64,000 bases of DNA, from the NCBI GenBank assembly GCA_029216955.1, contig JANAVB010015600.1:32757061-32821060 (forward strand). The letters run 5' to 3'. The notes below the pieces were generated by a model. The model was given only the letters and a program-made list of their open reading frames with translations, was not told where the DNA came from and did no database searches. Below are positions 61,314-64,000 of the stretch, in pieces. Position 1 is the stretch's first letter. Each line of letters opens with the position of its first letter. The translations under genes were made by a program, and so were the position numbers. This DNA is from Iris pallida. Taxonomy: Eukaryota; Streptophyta; Magnoliopsida; Asparagales; Iridaceae.

Positions 61314-64000
61314 ATGGCAGCGGAGGATTCCGAGGCAGCAGGCAATCTGATAGCAGGTTCTGTTCTTATCGACTTTTTTCCCGCATTCGTATTATTTGAT
61401 TCGGGTGCTTCCCATAGCTTCGTGTCTGTATCTTTTGCCATTAGTCACCAGCTTTCTTCTGAACCTTTGCCTAGGACTTGCAAGATCACGATTGGGGGTG
61501 GTATTATCCTCGTTAGTGATGTTTGCAAGGACCGGAGAGTAGTTTTGGGAGGCCAAAAACTGGATGTGAGTCTGCTCGTGATGCCACTACCAAACTACGA
61601 TATTATACTCGATATGGATTGGTTGAGCAGGCACCATGCTAGTATAGATTGCCGCGGGGGTAGAGTTCTATTTAGCATGCCAGGAGAGCCAGAGTTCGAG
61701 TTCACCAGGCGGGAGTTAGAGCAGAGCAGCAGAGTTTTCTGTAGAGTTTCAGCAGAGGAGCAGAGCGTGCCACATCCACTGATAGCTGAGTTTATGGATG
61801 TGTTTCCGGAGGAGTTGTCAGGGTTGCCTCCGGACAGGGTTGTGGAGTTCTCTATAGACTTGATACCTGGTGTAGAGTCGATATCTCAGCATGTCTATAG
61901 AGTGAACAACAGTAAGCTTGTGGAGTTAAAGAAGCTGGTGGATGAGTTGCAGGACAAGGGCTTCATCCGATCGAGTTCTTCACCGAGGGGTGCGCCAGTA
62001 CTCTTTGTACCAAAGAAGGATGGGTCGGTACGGATGTGTATCGACTACAGGGCACTCAACAGCCTCACGATCAAGAATAAGTACCCGCTGCCGAGGATCA
62101 ATGACCTGTTCGATCAGCTGAGCGGAGCGAAGGTATTTTCTAAAATTGATCTGAGGTCAGGATATCATCAGGTGAAGGTGAAGAAGGAGGATATTCCGAA
62201 GACAGCTTTCAGGACTCGGTATGGCCAGTTTGAGTTCATGGTGATGCCGTTTGGGTTAACTAACGCCCCGACGGTGTTCATAAACTTGATGAACAAGGTA
62301 TTCCATCAGTACTTGGACAAGTTCATGGTGGTGTTCATCGATGACATTTTGGTGTATTCGAAGACCCCAGAGGAGCATGAGAAGCATTTGAGAGTGGTTC
62401 TGGAGACTCTCAGGAAGGAGCAGCTTTACGGCAAGCTCTCGAAGTGTGAGTTCTTTTTGGATCGCGTTAACTTCCTAGGTCATGTGGTGGCCGGAGATGG
62501 GATCTCAGTCGAACCAAAGAAGATCATATCAGTTGAGGCGTGGACAACACCGTGTTCAATCACAGAGTTCAGAAGCTTTCTGGGATTGGCAGGATACTAC
62601 ATGAGGTTTATTCAGGATTTCTCCCGAATTACAGAGCCATTGACTAGGCTGACCCGGAAGGACGCAGAGTTTGTCTGGTCAGAGGAGTGTTAGGTTGCTT
62701 TTGATGAACTGAAGAAGCGACTAACGACAGCCCCGATTTTTGACATTACCATCAGGATCAGGCGGGTTCACTATCTACAGTGACGCCTCAGGGAAGGGTT
62801 TGGGTTGTGTCTTACAACAGCATGGAAAGGTGATTGCCTATGCATCCAGGCAGTTACGTCCGCATGAGAAGAACTACCCTACCCATGATTTAGAGTTGGC
62901 GGCGGTTATCTTTGCTCTGAAGCTGTGGAAGCACTATCTATACGGAGAGCCTGTGGAGATCGTCATAGACCACAAGAGCTTGAAGTATGTGTTTAAACAG
63001 AAAGAGCTCAACATGAGACAGCGAAGATGGTTGGAGTTGATGAATGACTTCTACATTTCATTATAGTACCATCCAGGAAAGACTAACGTGGTTGCTGATG
63101 CCTTGAGTAGGTATCCGGTAGCTATGTGTTTGACGATAGATCGTCACCTATTAGCAGATTTGGAGAGTTTGGGGATCGAGGTGATCGTGCCAGGAGTTCA
63201 TATGCAGATGTGGGGCCTTCAGATTCAGTCATACTTGATGGAGAGGATCAAGTCAGCTCAGTTCGACGATGTTACCCTGCGGTGTATCCGAGAGCAGGTT
63301 CGAGTAGGATTGGCAGATGTGGAGTTCATCCTTACGGAGGACGGCACATTGAGGCACGATTCCAGACTGTGTATGCCTAGCGGAGAGCTTCGGGAGCAGG
63401 TTATGCAGGAGGCCCAACGCTCTCAGTACACCATGCATCCAGGTGCCAATAAGATGTATAGAGATTTGAAGGAGCATGTATGGTGGTATGGGATGAAGAG
63501 GGAGGTAGCACGCTTCGTAGCCAGGTGTCTAGTCTGTCAGCAGGTTAAGACAGAGAGGCAGAGGCCAGGAGGACTGTTGCAGCCATTGCCCATTTCGAAG
63601 TGAAAGTAGGAGCACATCACGATGGATTTTGTTTCTAGATTGTCGCGTTCACCAGGAGGAAAAGACGCGATTTGGGTCATCGTGGACATGTTGACCAAAT
63701 CAGCCCACTTTTTGCCATTCAAAGTGGGGACGTCTACTGAGAAGCTAGCGAAGTTGTATATGCGACAGATTGTCAGGATACACGGAGTTCCGGTGAGCAT
63801 TGTCTCGGATCGGGATAGTCGCTTTCCTTTCTATTTTTGGCGGAGTCTGCAGACTAGTTTGGGCACTCAGCTCAAATTCAGTACTGCATACCACCCTCAG
63901 ACGGACAGACAGTCGGAGAGGACTATTCAGACTCTCGAGGACATGCTGCGGACTTGTGTTCTGGATTTTGGAGGATCATTGGAGGATCACCTGCACTTGG
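61314..64000 (+). pseudogene. pol of the second gypsy element: protease, RT, RNase H, integrase (truncated by window)
   Basis: Protease: [11 protein letters not shown] (about 61387). Reverse transcriptase: [13 protein letters not shown] and FIDDILVYS (62334-62360). A TAG at 62691 falls after WSEEC, and one extra T in the run at 62735-62740 shifts the frame. RNase [14 protein letters not shown] (62770-62810) and [12 protein letters not shown] at 63064 precedes YHPGKTNVVADALSR. Integrase: zinc finger with CLVCQQVK (63525-63550), then stops TGA and TAG at 63601 and 63607 replacing two Trp codons, then the core as far as the window end. Confidence 0.9.

Overview
This is nuclear DNA of a flowering plant, and almost all of it is transposon. 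The signs are TNP2-type CACTA transposases with GT-AG introns, Ty3/gypsy elements with long LTRs, MITEs, tRNA-derived repeats, long (AT)n tracts, and captured fragments of typical plant genes (H2A.Z, RPS6, an ERD6-like sugar transporter, a BAT1-like amino-acid permease, a bromodomain protein, DUF674). The one gene that looks host-encoded and intact, on the minus strand at 27407-28051, is GC-rich, which fits a monocot better than a eudicot. The species cannot be fixed from the sequence.

Layout. 1-5863: right part of a CACTA element (copy 1) with a readable TNP2-like transposase and a second En/Spm-type gene, ending in subterminal repeats and a TIR. 5864-7038: a tandem duplication and a second, truncated CACTA end. 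7366-10016: a large imperfect inverted repeat whose right arm is split by a 727-bp Mutator-like MITE with a 9-bp target duplication. 10017-12073: LINE-like and copia-like scraps. 12074-26446: a four-level nest. A solo gypsy LTR (12153-26365) sits in an (AT)n tract. It is split by a gene-capturing CACTA (14720-26177, TSD TCT), which is split in turn by a 7.68-kb non-autonomous CACTA (15182-22861, TSD AAG) containing four large consecutive palindromes. 27407-28051: the host-like gene. 28470-30170: a direct-repeat triplication. 30339-33907: a small TIR element with Pol III boxes, SINE-like scraps and a CACTA scrap. 33908-36093: a possible LTR and primer-binding-site remnant. 36094-46755: a decayed Ty3/gypsy chromovirus with 2.7-kb LTRs and an extra partial leader beyond its right LTR. 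46756-55108: a minus-strand CACTA (copy 2), internally deleted and interrupted by a second gene-capturing CACTA (50333-54838, TSD ATG). About 55.9-64.0 kb: the left part of a second Ty3/gypsy element that runs off the window.

How the parts relate. Two CACTA terminal families coexist. Family A ends in CACTACCAAAATA with (A/C)GCGACGT-type subterminal repeats: copy 1, the hairpin element and the truncated end; copy 2 is assigned by its transposase. Family B ends in CACTACAACAAAAA with ATGACG(C/T)T-type repeats: the two gene-capturing elements, which have no transposase of their own here. In each family B element the recognised captured fragments lie in one relative orientation, next to a captured promoter or 5' UTR. 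Both gypsy elements share a primer-binding site that reads as complementary to tRNA-Ile rather than the usual initiator tRNA-Met. Premature stops in the old coding regions are mostly C-to-T or G-to-A changes (CAG to TAG, CGA to TGA, TGG to TAG or TGA), as expected of methylated, silenced DNA.

The most unusual object is the non-autonomous CACTA at 15182-22861. Four arm-spacer-arm palindromes with arms of roughly 210-360 bp are strung together and separated by a dispersed repeat; one of them is an inverted duplication of a captured DUF674 gene fragment. It looks like a ready-made source of double-stranded RNA.
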